Shown here piece by piece: positions 55,127-64,000 of a DNA stretch of 64,000 nt; position 1 is the first letter of the stretch, and every line of letters starts with the position of its first letter. The stretch comes from Peribacillus sp. Bi96 (GTDB taxonomy: Bacteria; Bacillota; Bacilli; Bacillales; DSM-1321), in the NCBI RefSeq assembly GCF_918698115.1, contig NZ_CAKKLV010000001.1:248001-312000 (forward strand). The letters run 5' to 3'. Made by a program: the position numbers and the translations under genes. The notes below the pieces were generated by a model. It was not told where the DNA came from. It searched no databases and worked only from the letters and a program-made list of their open reading frames with translations.

Positions 55127-57112
55127 GTGAAAATTCATATAGTCCAAAAAGGCGATACACTTTGGAAGCTCGCCAAAAAATACGGCGTCAGTTTTGAACA
55201 ACTTAAAAAAGTGAACGCGCAATTGAGCAATCCGGACATGATGATGCCGGGGATGAAAATTAAAATACCAGGGACATCCGGAGCTGTAATAAAAGAAACA
55301 CTTAATCCAAACGCGAATATACAACCGGGAATGAAAGAATCCCAAATTCAACCATCTCAGGCTCCGCCTGCACCTATGAAAGAGCAGCAAAAACCGAACA
55401 TTAAAGAACAGCCAAAATATCAGCAACCAGTAAAAGAACAGCCAAAATATCAGCAACCAGTAAAAGAACAGCCGAAATTTCAACAACCAGTAAAAGAGCA
55501 GCCAAAATATCAGCAACCAGTAAAAGAACAGCCAAAATATCAGCAACCAGTAAAGGAACAGCCAAAATATCAGCAACCAGTAAAAGAGCAGCCAGTTAAG
55601 AAAGAGCAGCCGATCGTTCAGCAAAAGCCAATTATTAAAGAAAAGCAAATAATCGTTCCAAAAGAAGTTCAAGTACCAAAGCCGGTAATTCCGGAAATCG
55701 ATATCAATAATTATTATATGGTCAACATGACCAATATGAGTGTGCAAAAGCCCCCTGCACCACCACCTTTACCAAAGAAAAAAGAAGAGGCGGCAGTCAC
55801 TAAAAAGAAGAAAAAGCCAGCTGTTCAGCCAGTTCAGGAATATGAGGAGCCGGAAGATGAGTGTATCCCAGTAACGCCAATCCTGCCTGGAAGCGGTTAT
55901 TGCATTCAGCCGCCACCGTGGGCGCACATGCACATGCACGGGATGCAAGCCCCTTATCAGGGTGTTCCAGGCTATCAGGATGCACAAGGCTATCAGGATG
56001 CACAAGGCTATCAAATGATGGACGAAAGCTCTGGAGTGTGGGATGAATCTTTTGACATGCAACCGATGGGTCAAGAGTTCGTTCAAGGGGCAAGTATGAA
56101 TCCATACAGCCAGCAACAATATCCATATCAGGCATCTGCACCGGTCCCGCACCATTTTTATGGGGGGATGAATCAACAAGCTCAAGTAGAAGGTTCATAC
56201 ATGCAACAAAATAACGAGTCACCAGACGAATCGCCATCTTTATATAATCAACAAAACTACCCTCAGCAGTATACACAGCCTGCCGCTGAAGATGAGGAAG
56301 ATTGCGGCTGTAATAAGGGGTTGCTTGGAACTTATGGCCCGGAAGTGAAGGGGCAGTATCAGGGTTCCAATGCACAAACCCAACCTATTTATCAACAATA
56401 TCCATCCGTACAATCACAGCAGAATCATGAACAAAATCCAGGCGCGTATCCAAAAGAGCTACAGATGGGACAACAAATGCAATATGAATATGAAGAAGAG
56501 TCAGGAGAATCAGCTCAACAAATTGAAGGGTCCATGAATATGGGCGGCAGCCAAAATGGAGGTCAGCCACCAGGCATGATGATGGGCGGACAAAATGGAG
56601 GTCAGCCGGGCATGATGATGGGCGGTCAAAATGGAGGTCAGCCAGGCATGATGATGGGCGGCCAAAATGGAGGTCAGCCACCAGGCATGATGATGGGCGG
56701 TCAAAATGGAGGTCAGCCACCAGGCATGATGATGGGCGGTCAAAATGGAGGCCAGCCACCAGGCATGATGGGCGGTCAAAATGGAGGTCAGCCACCAGGC
56801 ATGATGGGCGGTCAAAATGGAGGTCAGCCACCAGGCATGATGATGGGCGGCCAAAATGGAGGTCAGCCACCAGGCATGATGATGGGCGGCCAAAATGGGG
56901 GTCAGCCACCAAGCATGATGATGGGCGGTCGAAACGGAGGCCAACCTGGTATGATGCCAGGACAATTTGGGGGCCAGCCGGGCATGATGCGAGGTCAACC
57001 GGAAGCTATGTTACCTGGACAAATGGGAGGCCAGCCAGGCCAATTCGGGGGCGTTCGTGCGCCTGAAACATTTGGGATGCCGACTTATGTAGATGAAAGC
57101 GATGACTACTAA
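55127..57112 (+). CDS. safA: SafA, LysM spore coat morphogenetic protein
   Basis: Inner-coat morphogen at the cortex-coat interface; interacts with SpoVID. 661 residues, far longer than the 387 of B. subtilis as I recall. Seen: N-terminal LysM domain (residues 1-46, KIHIVQKGDTLWKLAKKYGV to MPGMKIKIP), six 10-residue repeats KEQPKYQQPV (about residues 93-152), a Pro/Gln/Tyr-rich middle with a Cys-rich EDCGCNKG, and about eleven GGQNGGQPPGMMM-type repeats (residues 470-605). GTG start behind AGGAGGGG. Confidence 0.92.
   Translation: MKIHIVQKGDTLWKLAKKYGVSFEQLKKVNAQLSNPDMMMPGMKIKIPGTSGAVIKETLNPNANIQPGMKESQIQPSQAPPAPMKEQQKPNIKEQPKYQQPVKEQPKYQQPVKEQPKFQQPVKEQPKYQQPVKEQPKYQQPVKEQPKYQQPVKEQPVKKEQPIVQQKPIIKEKQIIVPKEVQVPKPVIPEIDINNYYMVNMTNMSVQKPPAPPPLPKKKEEAAVTKKKKKPAVQPVQEYEEPEDECIPVTPILPGSGYCIQPPPWAHMHMHGMQAPYQGVPGYQDAQGYQDAQGYQMMDESSGVWDESFDMQPMGQEFVQGASMNPYSQQQYPYQASAPVPHHFYGGMNQQAQVEGSYMQQNNESPDESPSLYNQQNYPQQYTQPAAEDEEDCGCNKGLLGTYGPEVKGQYQGSNAQTQPIYQQYPSVQSQQNHEQNPGAYPKELQMGQQMQYEYEEESGESAQQIEGSMNMGGSQNGGQPPGMMMGGQNGGQPGMMMGGQNGGQPGMMMGGQNGGQPPGMMMGGQNGGQPPGMMMGGQNGGQPPGMMGGQNGGQPPGMMGGQNGGQPPGMMMGGQNGGQPPGMMMGGQNGGQPPSMMMGGRNGGQPGMMPGQFGGQPGMMRGQPEAMLPGQMGGQPGQFGGVRAPETFGMPTYVDESDDY
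55403..55582 (+). repeat. Six tandem 30-bp repeats inside safA
   Basis: Six in-frame copies of a 30-bp unit encoding KEQPKYQQPV (one copy with Phe), nearly identical at DNA level, followed by a partial seventh. Such arrays change copy number by slippage. Confidence 0.95.
56541..56940 (+). repeat. Tandem 36-39-bp repeats inside safA
   Basis: About eleven in-frame copies encoding variants of GGQNGGQ-P(P)GMM(M). Units alternate between 12 and 13 codons, and neighbours are nearly identical, so copy-number variation between strains is likely. Confidence 0.95.
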
Positions 57113-58049
57113 TTATCAAGGAGACAGTGTTTTTAACACTCGTCTCCTCTCTTATTTAAATCGTAAGCCAAAGAAAATCCACCATCTTCAAAGCAGTGTC
57201 TATTTAATAATTTTTGAAAAGGGTCTCCCATTAACTCTTAAAGGATTCGACAGTTTTGAAAAGTGGGATCGGCAAAGAGAACTGACTTCTTTGTTAAAGC
57301 AAAAGGGATTTCATCAAACCTATTATATTCATCAGAATTTAATGCCTTTTCAATTTAAAGGAAAATGGTATGGCAGTATGGACTATTTTCCACCGAGTAA
57401 GAAAAAATTTCAATATTCCAATCATATGGACCGTTTAGAGGGAATTCAATTATTAGAAAGCTTCCATGATGTCTCGGAACATCTCTCCATTAAAGCGCCT
57501 GTTTTCGATCAATTAAAAAAATGGAAAGACCGGTTAGCTTTTTTTAAAAAGAACTTTTCATATGTTCGCCAATATGTTTCCGAAGATATTATTAAAGAGT
57601 GGATTAGATGGGGTGAGTGGTCACTAGAGGGTTTTGAAAAAAATCAGTCTTTATGGAATAAGGAAAAGAAAGTCATCATTCATGGTGATTGCGCACATCA
57701 TAATTTTTTGCGGAGAGCAGATGGCACTTTGACCTTAATCGATTTCGACTTAATGGCACATGCTCCTAGGTGCATTGATTATTTACAGTATGCAAATCGA
57801 ATATCCCACCATTTGGATGACGCGGCGACGAAGCTCTGGGAAGTGCCGCAACTGAGTAGGTATCAATCAGACTTGGCCTTTTTATATGCATTAACTTATC
57901 CTACGGATATTTTCCGGGAATGGAACAGGCTTAATAAAAGTTCATCCCAGCTTCATTCCGTATGGAAAATGACGGTGGAAGGTTTTTCGGAGCGTATGGA
58001 AATGAATGAAAAGCTTGCGAAAAAAATTTCCTCCCTCAATAGGAAATAA
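57093..58049 (+). CDS. APH-fold phosphotransferase, likely sporulation-related
   Basis: 318 residues with the aminoglycoside-phosphotransferase fold: the catalytic loop IIHGDCAHHNFLRRADG (HGDxxxxN, near residue 200) and metal-binding LIDFDLMAHAPR are intact. Small-lobe lysine probably in LTLKGF. It overlaps the end of safA by 20 bases (ATG 57093 or 57102; no strong ribosome site), so it may be translated with safA. CotS-group proteins with this fold are coat-associated; unlike YsxE in this window, this one keeps the catalytic residues. Substrate unknown. Confidence 0.8.
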   Translation: MKAMTTNYQGDSVFNTRLLSYLNRKPKKIHHLQSSVYLIIFEKGLPLTLKGFDSFEKWDRQRELTSLLKQKGFHQTYYIHQNLMPFQFKGKWYGSMDYFPPSKKKFQYSNHMDRLEGIQLLESFHDVSEHLSIKAPVFDQLKKWKDRLAFFKKNFSYVRQYVSEDIIKEWIRWGEWSLEGFEKNQSLWNKEKKVIIHGDCAHHNFLRRADGTLTLIDFDLMAHAPRCIDYLQYANRISHHLDDAATKLWEVPQLSRYQSDLAFLYALTYPTDIFREWNRLNKSSSQLHSVWKMTVEGFSERMEMNEKLAKKISSLNRK

Positions 58050-58151
58050 AACCGGTTTTTGGCCGTAACTTACAGAGTACAATTCCTGCTCGACACCCAT
58101 GCTAATTATGAGCGAAATATAGCTCATTTTATTGCAATGGGAGGGTTATTG

Positions 58152-58757
58152 GTGCGGAAAATAAAATGGACACTTCCGATTTATACGGTATTAGCCGCCG
58201 TAAGTTTGGTTGGATGTGCTAATAATAATACAGCGGAAAACAAGAATATCACGGATGAAACAGGATACCATTCCACTGAAAAAGATGTACTAGTACGCAA
58301 CATCAATTATCAGAATAGGGTGCAAGGCCTCTATGATAAAGATGATGCGTACAGTAAGCGGGATCGTAACTACCATGGTCATGAAAGTAAACCGCTTAAG
58401 GCCAAATCCTCTTATTATAATTCTTATGAAGGCTCTTTAGCCGACCAAGTTAATGGGGTTGCAAATAGCGTGGATCCGGTTAGTGATTCAAGGACAATCA
58501 TAATGAAAAACGAAATGCTGGTTGCATTGTTGCTAGATGACTACAGCCAAGCAAAAGATGTCAAAGAAAAAGTCAAGAAGGAAATCGGACCGCTTACTAA
58601 CGGCCGGAACCTATATGTCACCACCGATGAAGGTGTTTATTTCAGGACGATGACACTTGATAATAATCTTCGTGATGGCGATACGAAGGAAATGATCATT
58701 CAGGATGCCAATGACATGTTCGATAATCTTAACATTCATGAAAATCACTTAAAATAA
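58152..58757 (+). CDS. YhcN/YlaJ-type sporulation lipoprotein, CoxA position
   Basis: 201 residues from GTG 58152 (TTG 58149 adjoins it) behind GGGAGGG. Signal peptide with lipobox LVGCANN (Cys near residue 21), then a low-complexity, Tyr/Asp/Lys-rich region, then a YhcN/YlaJ-like domain (about residues 90-195, LADQVNGVANSVDPVSDSRTIIMKNEMLVALLL in part). It lies where B. subtilis has the cortex protein CoxA, two genes after safA because of the inserted kinase gene. Likely in the forespore membrane or cortex. Confidence 0.82.
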   Translation: MRKIKWTLPIYTVLAAVSLVGCANNNTAENKNITDETGYHSTEKDVLVRNINYQNRVQGLYDKDDAYSKRDRNYHGHESKPLKAKSSYYNSYEGSLADQVNGVANSVDPVSDSRTIIMKNEMLVALLLDDYSQAKDVKEKVKKEIGPLTNGRNLYVTTDEGVYFRTMTLDNNLRDGDTKEMIIQDANDMFDNLNIHENHLK

Positions 58758-58763
58758 TACCAA

Positions 58764-58797
58764 GGCTGACCCCGATTCTTGGGTCAGCCGTTTTTGA
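58764..58797 (+). terminator. Terminator of the safA cluster
   Basis: GGCTGACCC / GGGTCAGCC stem (58764-58772 with 58781-58789) and T5. Confidence 0.93.
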
Positions 58798-58807
58798 TTT
58801 TTTCTGG

Positions 58808-58835
58808 TTAATAAACCTTATTTGGGGTCAAACTA
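58808..58835 (+). promoter_or_regulatory. Sigma-G-like promoter of bofC
   Basis: TTAATA (58808-58813; consensus TGAATA), 15-base spacer, CAAACTA (58829-58835; consensus CATACTA). One mismatch in each hexamer. It lies 33 bases before bofC, a known sigma-G gene in B. subtilis. Confidence 0.6.
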
Positions 58836-58868
58836 CTTAAAAAGTAAACGCCTTAAGAGGTGAGTATA

Positions 58869-59369
58869 TTGACTAATCAACTAAAAATCCAATTTTTCAT
58901 GACACTTTTCTTACTGCCATTTTGCCTAACCGTTTTTGCAGAGGAATCTATACAAAAGGAAAATGTTCCAATTGAAAGGAAGGTCATTCTTCAGCGTATG
59001 TATTTGGATGGTGAGTTAAGTGAGGAAAAATTGACAGAAACAATTTGGTCGATGGAAGACTTTCGGGCAAAATACCAAGGATGGAAGGTAGTCGATCAAA
59101 ATGAAGAACAGATTGTCCTTAAGAAAATCGAAAATGACATATCTCCGCTCTTAAAAGCGAATGGTTACCTCGGAATGAGGGAAGATGGAACGTTATCCAT
59201 TTTTATTGGAAGGCCTGAGCACGCCAAGATCATCCATACTTTCTACCAAATAGACGTTGGTAAACTTGAAGTATACAAGCAGGAGGAACTGCAAAAAGGA
59301 ATACCTATCATGAATAAAGACCAATATAAACAGCTCATTAAAGAATACGAGCCTTATTCGGTAAACTAG
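58869..59369 (+). CDS. bofC: BofC, forespore inhibitor of the SpoIVB signal
   Basis: Forespore-secreted protein that delays SpoIVB action on SpoIVFA, so it tunes pro-sigma-K activation. 166 residues from TTG 58869, eight bases after AGAGGTG; GTG 58860 is within that site. Seen: signal peptide (residues 1-24, FFMTLFLLPFCLTVFA) and the two-domain BofC pattern with RKVILQRMYLDGELSEEK and YLGMREDGTLSIFIGRPE. Located before ruvA as in B. subtilis. Confidence 0.92.
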   Translation: MTNQLKIQFFMTLFLLPFCLTVFAEESIQKENVPIERKVILQRMYLDGELSEEKLTETIWSMEDFRAKYQGWKVVDQNEEQIVLKKIENDISPLLKANGYLGMREDGTLSIFIGRPEHAKIIHTFYQIDVGKLEVYKQEELQKGIPIMNKDQYKQLIKEYEPYSVN

Positions 59370-59395
59370 GGTGGGATGATATCCCACCCTTCAGA

Positions 59396-59442
59396 CTGTA
59401 GACAAACTCGATAATAATGGAGAGTTTGCCTACAGTTTTTTT
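59396..59442 (+). terminator. Terminator of bofC
   Basis: CTGTAG-a-CAAACTC pairs with GAGTTTG-c-CTACAG, then T7. A perfect hairpin AGGGTGGGAT / ATCCCACCCT just before it (59368-59390) has no T-run. Confidence 0.85.
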
Positions 59443-59460
59443 GAGGGCTGTAAAATTCAA

Positions 59461-59582
59461 ACGTTTCTTTCCACTGCAGGCACTCGCATTGCGCGGGCGG
59501 TCCGTCCTCGACGCCTTTAGCGCCTGCGGTGTCTCCCATGGACCCGCATTCCTAAGCGGGAGTCTAGCACACCCGCTCCAAT
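59461..59582 (-). repeat. Dispersed ~115-bp repeat, copy C
   Basis: Reverse complement of the repeat at 46113-46229: on the reverse strand it opens GGAGCGGGTGTGCTAGAC, contains GGGAGACACCGCAGGCGC, CGAGGACGGACCGCCCGCG and GAGTGCCTGCAGTGGAAAG. It lies between the bofC terminator and ruvA. Confidence 0.9.
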
Positions 59583-59719
59583 CCACTTTGTTTTAAGGAT
59601 GATAGTAACACCCGGAAATCTTGTGAAAGACTTTGCTGATTATAAAATAACTTTTAATGAACAACCCTTTCTTTTTATGATAAAATGAGAGGTACAGCAA
59701 AATCAGGGAGAGAATTAAT

Positions 59720-60334
59720 TTGTATGATTATATAAAAGGTAAGGTCGATTATATTGGGCCTGAATACATAGTTGTGGAAAATGGGGGGATCGGATATCAA
59801 GTGATGACGCCGAATCCTTTTATTTTTTCCGCTCAATACCAGAAAGAAATCCAAGTTTTTTTGTATCATTATGTTCGTGAGGATATGGCTGCACTATACG
59901 GATTTCAGAACCGTCAAGAGAAGGCATTATTCACAAAATTATTGAATGTAACCGGAATCGGGCCGAAGGGTGCTCTAGCCATATTGGCATCAGGCCAGGT
60001 TGATCAGGTGGTGCAGGCAATCGAAAATGAAGATGAATCGTTTTTGGTGAAATTCCCGGGAGTCGGAAAGAAAACGGCACGGCAAATGATTCTCGATTTA
60101 AAAGGGAAACTCGAGAACATTATTCCGGATGCGTTTCCAAGCTTGTTTAACGAAGGCGTCACGGCTGCACTCAGTCCAAATGGTAATACGGAGGAATTGG
60201 ATGAAGCCATTCTTGCATTGAAGGCTCTTGGTTATTCTGAAAAGGAAGTCCAAAAAGTTGCCAAGAAATTGCAGGCGGAAGATCTGACGACCGAGCAATA
60301 TATTAAGAAAGCATTGCAAATGATGTTAAGATAA
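59720..60334 (+). CDS. ruvA: RuvA, Holliday junction binding protein
   Basis: Tetramer that holds the four-way junction for RuvB. 204 residues with TTG start behind AGGGAGAG. Seen: N-terminal OB fold ([23 protein letters not shown]), helix-hairpin-helix [14 protein letters not shown] and [19 protein letters not shown], and the C-terminal RuvB-binding domain. Confidence 0.97.
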   Translation: MYDYIKGKVDYIGPEYIVVENGGIGYQVMTPNPFIFSAQYQKEIQVFLYHYVREDMAALYGFQNRQEKALFTKLLNVTGIGPKGALAILASGQVDQVVQAIENEDESFLVKFPGVGKKTARQMILDLKGKLENIIPDAFPSLFNEGVTAALSPNGNTEELDEAILALKALGYSEKEVQKVAKKLQAEDLTTEQYIKKALQMMLR

Positions 60335-60345
60335 GGAGTGGCGCA

Positions 60346-61347
60346 ATGGAGGAGAGACTATTCAATCAGGAAGCCGATTTGAACGAACTATCCTTTGAAC
60401 AAAGCCTGCGGCCGCAAAACTTAAAGCAATATATTGGACAGGATAAAGTGAAAGCCAATTTGAGTGTATACATCGAAGCGGCAAGGATGCGGGAAGAAAC
60501 GCTGGATCATGTTCTTTTATATGGACCGCCTGGTCTAGGTAAGACAACACTTGCTGTCATCATCGCCAACGAAATGGGTGTCAATATCCGCACGACTTCT
60601 GGACCCGCCATTGAGCGGCCTGGAGATCTGGCGGCCATTTTGAGTGCGCTTGAACCAGGAGATGTGTTATTCATTGATGAAATACACCGTCTGCCGCGTG
60701 TTGTCGAAGAAGTACTATATCCGGCTATGGAGGACTTTTGTCTTGATATTGTAGTGGGTAAGGGGCCGGAAGCTCGTTCGATCAGAATCGACCTGCCACC
60801 GTTCACTCTTGTTGGGGCGACGACTCGTGCAGGCTCACTGTCTGCACCTCTAAGGGACCGATTTGGCGTTTTGAGCCGTCTTGAATATTATACGGAAAAT
60901 CATTTGACTGATATCATCATCCGTACTGGAAGAATCATGGATACGGAAATGGATGATCAAGCAGCGAGTGAGCTTGCCAGAAGGTCAAGGGGCACCCCAA
61001 GAATTGCGAATCGGCTTTTACGGAGAGTCAGGGATTTCGCCCAAGTGCGCGGAGATGGTACGATAACGGCTGAACTTGCCGATTATGCACTTGAATTAAT
61101 GCAGGTCGACCGTTTAGGACTCGATCATATTGACCATAAATTACTTAAAGGGATCATTGAAAAATTCCGTGGTGGACCAGTTGGTCTGGAGACGATTGCT
61201 GCAACCATCGGCGAAGAAGCACATACGATTGAAGATGTGTATGAGCCATATCTGTTACAAGTCGGCTTTCTTCAGCGGACCCCAAGAGGGCGAATGGCAA
61301 CGCAGCTGGTATACGATCATTTTGGTTTGGAGATGCCAGAACGATGA
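60346..61347 (+). CDS. ruvB: RuvB, branch-migration ATPase
   Basis: AAA+ motor of the RuvAB complex. 333 residues. Seen: [15 protein letters not shown], Walker [10 protein letters not shown] (near residue 62), Walker [11 protein letters not shown], sensor [18 protein letters not shown] with arginine finger, and the winged-helix C-terminus ending [15 protein letters not shown]. Overlaps the next gene by four bases. Confidence 0.98.
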   Translation: MEERLFNQEADLNELSFEQSLRPQNLKQYIGQDKVKANLSVYIEAARMREETLDHVLLYGPPGLGKTTLAVIIANEMGVNIRTTSGPAIERPGDLAAILSALEPGDVLFIDEIHRLPRVVEEVLYPAMEDFCLDIVVGKGPEARSIRIDLPPFTLVGATTRAGSLSAPLRDRFGVLSRLEYYTENHLTDIIIRTGRIMDTEMDDQAASELARRSRGTPRIANRLLRRVRDFAQVRGDGTITAELADYALELMQVDRLGLDHIDHKLLKGIIEKFRGGPVGLETIAATIGEEAHTIEDVYEPYLLQVGFLQRTPRGRMATQLVYDHFGLEMPER

Positions 61348-61547
61348 ATATACCTAAAATGGTCATGATACTTGGCGTGATTATATTCGTGATTGGTTTT
61401 TCGATGAAATATATTCATCTCGGCAGGCTGCCGGGAGATATCTTTCTCAAAAAGGGGAATACGACGTTTTACTTTCCTATCGTGACATCAATCATCGTCA
61501 GTGTTGTGTTGTCCGCTATTTTTTATTTGATCGGCCGTTTTAAATAA
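61344..61547 (+). CDS. DUF2905 small membrane protein
   Basis: 67 residues: two membrane helices (residues 5-21 and 44-64) joined by the conserved loop [21 protein letters not shown], the DUF2905 signature. The ATG overlaps the ruvB stop, so it is coupled to the ruvAB operon. B. subtilis YrzS is, from memory, the equivalent. Function unknown. Confidence 0.9.
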   Translation: MNIPKMVMILGVIIFVIGFSMKYIHLGRLPGDIFLKKGNTTFYFPIVTSIIVSVVLSAIFYLIGRFK

Positions 61548-61585
61548 TCATTACAGCTTGATAGACACGTTAGGAAGTGGAACAG

Positions 61586-62614
61586 ATGAAATTGGATATG
61601 TTTGATTTTCATTTACCGGAGGAACTGATTGCCCAAGTTCCTCTTGAAGATAGGGAAGCAAGTAGATTGATGGTGTTGGACAAAGAATCCGGTAAGCTCC
61701 AGCATGACGTTTTTAGTCATATCACGGAATATGTCAAACCCGGGGATTGCTTGGTGCTGAATGATACGAAAGTGCTGCCGGCGCGACTATATGGCAGTAA
61801 AGAAGAAACAGGTGCAAAAATAGAAGTTTTGCTGCTCAAACAAGAGCACGATGATGTTTGGGAAACACTTGTGAAGCCAGCCAAACGAATTAAAGAAGGC
61901 TCGACAATCATCTTTGGCGATGGTAAGCTGAGTGCCGTCTGTACAGGTGTTCTTGAGCATGGCGGCCGAATCCTTGAATTTCAGTATGAAGGTATTTTTT
62001 ATGAAATATTAGAGAAGCTTGGCGAAATGCCGTTACCTCCATATATCAAGGAACAGCTTGACGACCAGGACCGTTATCAAACGGTATATGCGCGTGAACG
62101 TGGATCTGCAGCGGCACCAACCGCAGGACTGCACTTTACGGACCATTTGCTCGACAAACTGAAAGGGATGGGTGTCCATATCGCTTTCATCACGCTTCAT
62201 GTTGGACTTGGTACATTCCGTCCAGTCAGTGTGGACGATATTGACAGCCACGAAATGCATTCGGAATTTTATCAAATGACGGAAGGCACAGCTCGATTAC
62301 TGAATGAAGTGAAAGAAAAAGGCGGGAAAATCATCACGGTCGGAACGACGTCCACAAGGACATTGGAAACGATTGCGTCCCGTCATGATGGAGTTTTCAA
62401 GGAAGAGAATGGCTGGACGAGCATCTTCATTTATCCTGGTTATGAGTTCAAAGGGATCGATGCGATGATTACGAACTTCCATTTACCGAAATCAACTTTA
62501 ATCATGCTTATTTCTGCACTTGCAGGCAGGGAGCATGTCCTTCATGCCTATGAAACGGCAGTGGAAGAAAAATACAGGTTCTTTAGTTTTGGCGATGCGA
62601 TGTTAATTAAGTAA
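61586..62614 (+). CDS. queA: QueA, S-adenosylmethionine:tRNA ribosyltransferase-isomerase
   Basis: Makes epoxyqueuosine in tRNA from preQ1-tRNA using the ribosyl part of SAM. 342 residues from ATG 61586, preceded by AGGAAGTGG. Seen: [23 protein letters not shown] in part, [27 protein letters not shown] (near residue 176), [10 protein letters not shown] and [20 protein letters not shown]. Confidence 0.98.
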   Translation: MKLDMFDFHLPEELIAQVPLEDREASRLMVLDKESGKLQHDVFSHITEYVKPGDCLVLNDTKVLPARLYGSKEETGAKIEVLLLKQEHDDVWETLVKPAKRIKEGSTIIFGDGKLSAVCTGVLEHGGRILEFQYEGIFYEILEKLGEMPLPPYIKEQLDDQDRYQTVYARERGSAAAPTAGLHFTDHLLDKLKGMGVHIAFITLHVGLGTFRPVSVDDIDSHEMHSEFYQMTEGTARLLNEVKEKGGKIITVGTTSTRTLETIASRHDGVFKEENGWTSIFIYPGYEFKGIDAMITNFHLPKSTLIMLISALAGREHVLHAYETAVEEKYRFFSFGDAMLIK

Positions 62615-63790
<1,176 letters not shown>

Positions 63791-63831
63791 TTCCATAAAT
63801 ATTTTAATGAACGAAAGGAGTGAATATACAA

Positions 63832-64000
63832 ATGGGTTCTTTAACACAAATACTTCCGTTGATTTTAATGTTCGTATTGTTCTATTTCTTATTGATCCGC
63901 CCGCAGCAAAAACGCGCAAAAACTACGCGAAACATGCAAAGCAGCTTGAAAAAGGGTGATAAGATTGCTACTATTGGCGGCATGCACGGAACAATCGATG
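63832..64000 (+). CDS. yajC: YajC, preprotein translocase accessory subunit, 3'-truncated by window
   Basis: Small single-span membrane protein that associates with SecDF. 56 codons are visible; the frame is still open at base 64000. Seen: one N-terminal membrane helix (residues 5-22, QILPLILMFVLFYFLL), then the signature RPQQKRAKTTRNMQSSLKKGDKI and GGMHGTI. AAAGGAG precedes the ATG. It follows tgt, as in most bacteria. Confidence 0.96.
   Translation, partial: MGSLTQILPLILMFVLFYFLLIRPQQKRAKTTRNMQSSLKKGDKIATIGGMHGTID

Noticed and set aside
55052-55747. Reverse-strand 231-codon frame rich in Leu/Trp/Phe
   Set aside because: It is the complement of the KEQPKYQQPV repeats of safA; repetitive composition, no ribosome site.
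55800-56375. Reverse-strand 191-codon frame inside safA
   Set aside because: Lies wholly within safA, composition and codon use do not resemble a gene.
56385-56998. Reverse-strand frames of 162 and 175 codons with His/Ser/Ala repeats
   Set aside because: Complement of the GGQNGGQPPGMMM repeats of safA; in-frame repeats keep other frames open by chance.

Overview
The window is a chromosome segment of a low-GC, endospore-forming Gram-positive bacterium of the family Bacillaceae. The evidence is gene order: leuBCD-ysoA-tig-clpX-lonB-lonA-ysxC-hemAXCDBL-spoVID-ysxE-valS-folC-comC-spoIIB-maf-radC-mreBCD-minCD-spoIVFAB-rplU-ysxB-rpmA-spo0B-obg-pheB-pheA-(niaR-nifS / nadBCA)-safA-bofC-ruvAB-queA-tgt-yajC. 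As I recall it, this matches the Bacillus subtilis leu-to-yajC region almost gene for gene. The insertions (RNase E/G, an S1 protein after minD, two ATP-grasp ligases) and the repeat families suggest a Peribacillus/B. simplex-like genome; that species guess is inference. No rRNA, tRNA, CRISPR or prophage was seen.

Layout. 1-5.9 kb: end of the leucine operon, the TPR protein YsoA and trigger factor. 6-12.5 kb: ClpX, forespore LonB, LonA and the ribosome-assembly GTPase YsxC. 12.6-19.7 kb: a small LiaI-like membrane protein and the hemAXCDBL heme operon. 19.8-22.8 kb: coat genes spoVID and ysxE and a 63-aa membrane protein. 22.9-26 kb: a T-box leader and valS. 26-27.9 kb: two reverse-strand RimK-like ATP-grasp genes, accessory to the conserved order. 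27.9-30.4 kb: folC, a 43-aa ORF and the prepilin peptidase comC. 30.7-37.6 kb: spoIIB, maf, radC, mreBCD, minCD. 37.6-43.7 kb: an S1-domain protein, spoIVFAB, RNase E/G, the L21 leader with rplU-prp-rpmA, a large palindrome and spo0B. 43.7-47.5 kb: obg, pheB, a decayed IS1182-type transposase with two dispersed repeats, and pheA. 47.8-53.9 kb: a repetitive glutamine-rich-motif protein, niaR-nifS divergent from nadBCA. 54-64 kb: a dead ypfJ-type protease gene, safA with long internal repeats, a kinase-like protein, a YhcN/YlaJ-type lipoprotein, bofC, a third dispersed repeat, ruvAB, a DUF2905 protein, queA, tgt and the start of yajC.

How the genes work together. Housekeeping (amino acid, heme, NAD and queuosine synthesis, proteolysis, cell shape and division) alternates with sporulation genes. 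I could read compartment-specific promoters by eye: sigma-F-like before lonB, sigma-E-like before spoVID and spoIVFA, sigma-G-like before bofC. SpoIVFA/SpoIVFB and BofC belong to one intercompartmental signalling pathway (pro-sigma-K activation), and SpoVID and SafA are partners in coat assembly.

The least explained parts are the ATP-grasp pair, the structured folC-comC and comC-spoIIB intervals, the ~89-bp palindrome after rpmA, a 21-bp triple repeat before mreC, the LQAxGN-repeat protein, and the ypfJ relic, whose catalytic Glu codon is a stop. I did not find a clear complete new system; the ATP-grasp pair is the best candidate. All family assignments rest on recognising motifs by eye; no database search was run.
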